From contig JAEDMC010000171.1 in NCBI GenBank assembly GCA_016303225.1, positions 1-5,827 of the forward strand: 5,827 nucleotides of DNA. Reading direction: 5' to 3'. Below, one piece after another: positions 4,641-5,827 of the stretch (its first letter is position 1; each line of letters starts with the position of its first letter). The position numbers were made by a program, and so were the translations under genes. Source of the DNA: Kiritimatiellia bacterium. Lineage in GTDB: Bacteria; Verrucomicrobiota; Kiritimatiellia; RFP12; UBA1067. A model generated the notes under the pieces. That model was given only the letters and a program-made list of their open reading frames with translations, was not told the DNA's origin and did no database searches.

Positions 4641-5827
4641 ACTCGTCCTTTGTCTTCTGGCGGTCCTGGCGTTCGTGCCGGCCGCGTTCGCCGCCGACGT
4701 CTGCACGGTGCGGGTGACGACCGCCCACGCCCGGGGCGACGGCCTGCGTCTGAAGGCTGACGCGCAAACGCCGGGTCTGTATACGGCCGTCGTGCCGACG
4801 AACGAGGCCTTCGCCGCGACCGTCCTCGCCGACGCCGGCTATACGCTCTACTGGGAGAAACTGCCGGGCGAGGCGGAGACGGTGCTGCCCGAAGGGGTGA
4901 GGTTCGACGCGGTTTTCGGGCGCCTCGAGATCCCCGCGGCGGTGCTGGCCGCGCACGCCGCGACCGGAATCGACCTGTCCGTCGCCGCCAAGCCGATCAC
5001 CTACACGATTCGCTACCATGCGCACGGCGACGGCGAGCCGGCGCTCGCCGCCGGCGCATCGCTGGAGGGCGTCGCCGGCGACGCCCGTTCCTGGACGCAG
5101 GCGGTGGACGCGGCCAAAGGCGGGGGCAAGGTCGTGCTGGCCACGACCGGCAGCCTGCACGCCGCCGGGTGGACGTTCCTCGGCTGGTCGCGGGTGCAGG
5201 GCCATACCGTGCCGGACTACCAGCCGGGCGCGAGCGTCGACCATCTGACCATCAAGCATCTGGCGCAGGTGAAGCTCTACGCCGTCTGGAAGACGACTCC
5301 GGAGGAGGGCAAGGTCTCCTATCCGGTCGTGCTGCAGAACGGAGGCTTCGAGTCGCCGGTGATCTCGACCTACTACAAGCACTTCGCCGGGGCGGTCATC
5401 GGCGAAAGCGCCATCAAAGACCCCAACGCCATCGGCTGGAGCACGACGGCGAGCGACAACATGGTCGAAATCGGCCGGCTGACGGGAGATGCGGCGGCGC
5501 AGTACGGCCTGTCCGGCGTCCGCGAAGGTCAGCAGTTTGCGGAGCTGAACGCCAATACGGCTGGCCTGCTGTACCAGCGCATCGCCACCCTGCCGAACAC
5601 GACGCTCTACTGGGGCTTCTCGCACCGTGCGCGCGGATCCATGGGCATCGAGGAGGAGACGATGTCGATGTGGATCGGCTCGGCCGAGCAGATCGAGCAG
5701 GCGCGGCAGATCTACGACCGGTTCGCGAACACGAAAGCCGGGGACGCGAACCATCTGTCGGCCGAGGAGGCCAGGGCGAAGATCGCCGCGCTGGCGGAGG
5801 ATCTGCAGTTCACCAACATCGTCCACA
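4633..5827 (+). CDS. Secreted surface protein with an InlB/Flg_new-like repeat and a galactose-binding-like domain (partial, 3' end outside window)
   Basis: The frame stays open from ATG 4633 to the window edge, giving 398 complete residues. MRRLVLCLLAVLAFVPAAFA is a clear Sec signal peptide, with cleavage near residues 20-21. Residues 22-116 are a beta-rich region of no named family. Residues 122-220 fit a Listeria-Bacteroides/InlB B-type repeat: ITYTIRYHAHGDG at the start, GWTFLGW in the middle, a YQPGASV segment, and VKLYAVWK at the end. It is longer than usual. From NGGFE (236-240) onward, with IGWSTT, EGQQFAELNAN (298-308), LYQ, LYWGFSHRARG (325-335) and MSMWIG (344-349), it resembles a galactose-binding-like beta-sandwich found in large bacterial surface proteins. 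A charged, helical stretch (about 350-398) seems to interrupt that fold. Adhesion or glycan binding is inferred. The start is fixed by GGAGGAGG and overlaps the previous gene by 8 bases. Any anchor or further repeats lie beyond the edge. Confidence 0.88.
   Translation, partial: MRRLVLCLLAVLAFVPAAFAADVCTVRVTTAHARGDGLRLKADAQTPGLYTAVVPTNEAFAATVLADAGYTLYWEKLPGEAETVLPEGVRFDAVFGRLEIPAAVLAAHAATGIDLSVAAKPITYTIRYHAHGDGEPALAAGASLEGVAGDARSWTQAVDAAKGGGKVVLATTGSLHAAGWTFLGWSRVQGHTVPDYQPGASVDHLTIKHLAQVKLYAVWKTTPEEGKVSYPVVLQNGGFESPVISTYYKHFAGAVIGESAIKDPNAIGWSTTASDNMVEIGRLTGDAAAQYGLSGVREGQQFAELNANTAGLLYQRIATLPNTTLYWGFSHRARGSMGIEEETMSMWIGSAEQIEQARQIYDRFANTKAGDANHLSAEEARAKIAALAEDLQFTNIVH

Noticed and set aside
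4441..5826. Long antisense open frame opposite the fourth operon gene
   Set aside because: It is Arg/Pro/Gly-rich and has no recognisable domain. It mirrors the GC-ending codons of the sense gene, which has a signal peptide, a strong ribosome binding site and real domains.

Overview
The window reads as bacterial DNA from a high-GC Gram-negative. The best guess is the PVC superphylum (Kiritimatiellota, Lentisphaerota or Verrucomicrobiota). That rests on a short exported protein with a PEP-CTERM sorting tail, neighbouring exported proteins that resemble verrucomicrobial paralogous surface families, and a large ATPase_2/DUF234 protein. The assignment comes from recognised protein style, not from a marker gene, so it is tentative.

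Region 1 (about 74-2420) is a rightward transcription unit. A strong sigma70-type promoter with a perfect, extended -10 precedes an ATPase_2/DUF234 protein (124-1581). Three bases later comes a lipoprotein-type alpha/beta hydrolase of the BEM46/ABHD17 kind (1585-2352). Its stop codon overlaps the ATG of a third reading frame (2352-2420) that starts as a classic twin-arginine signal (MKRRDFIRGAA) and dies after 22 codons. This looks like the stub of a Tat-exported protein whose body has been lost.

Region 2 (2421-2539) is a short AT-rich island in otherwise GC-rich DNA. It carries a run of ten C residues, flanked by AATTA/TAATT, three bases upstream of a well-formed promoter (TTGCAT, 17 bp, TAAAAT with an extended TG).

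Region 3 (2540 to the right edge) is an operon of four exported proteins, visibly richer in GC than region 1. Every junction overlaps: ATGA at 3283, ATGA at 4092 and an 8-base overlap at 4633. In order, the products are a secreted protein with an 'FFRV'-type C-terminal module, a secreted protein made of two related halves, a small PEP-CTERM protein, and a large secreted protein. The last has an InlB/Flg_new-like repeat and a galactose-binding-like domain and runs off the window. The Arg cluster of the PEP-CTERM tail is encoded by the bases that form the Shine-Dalgarno sequence of the fourth gene.

Taken together, region 3 looks like a co-translated cell-surface or extracellular assembly. Its promoter sits next to a slippage-prone C tract, which would suit phase-variable expression. 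This is the strongest candidate in the window for an undescribed system. Exosortase and any partner genes are not in view.
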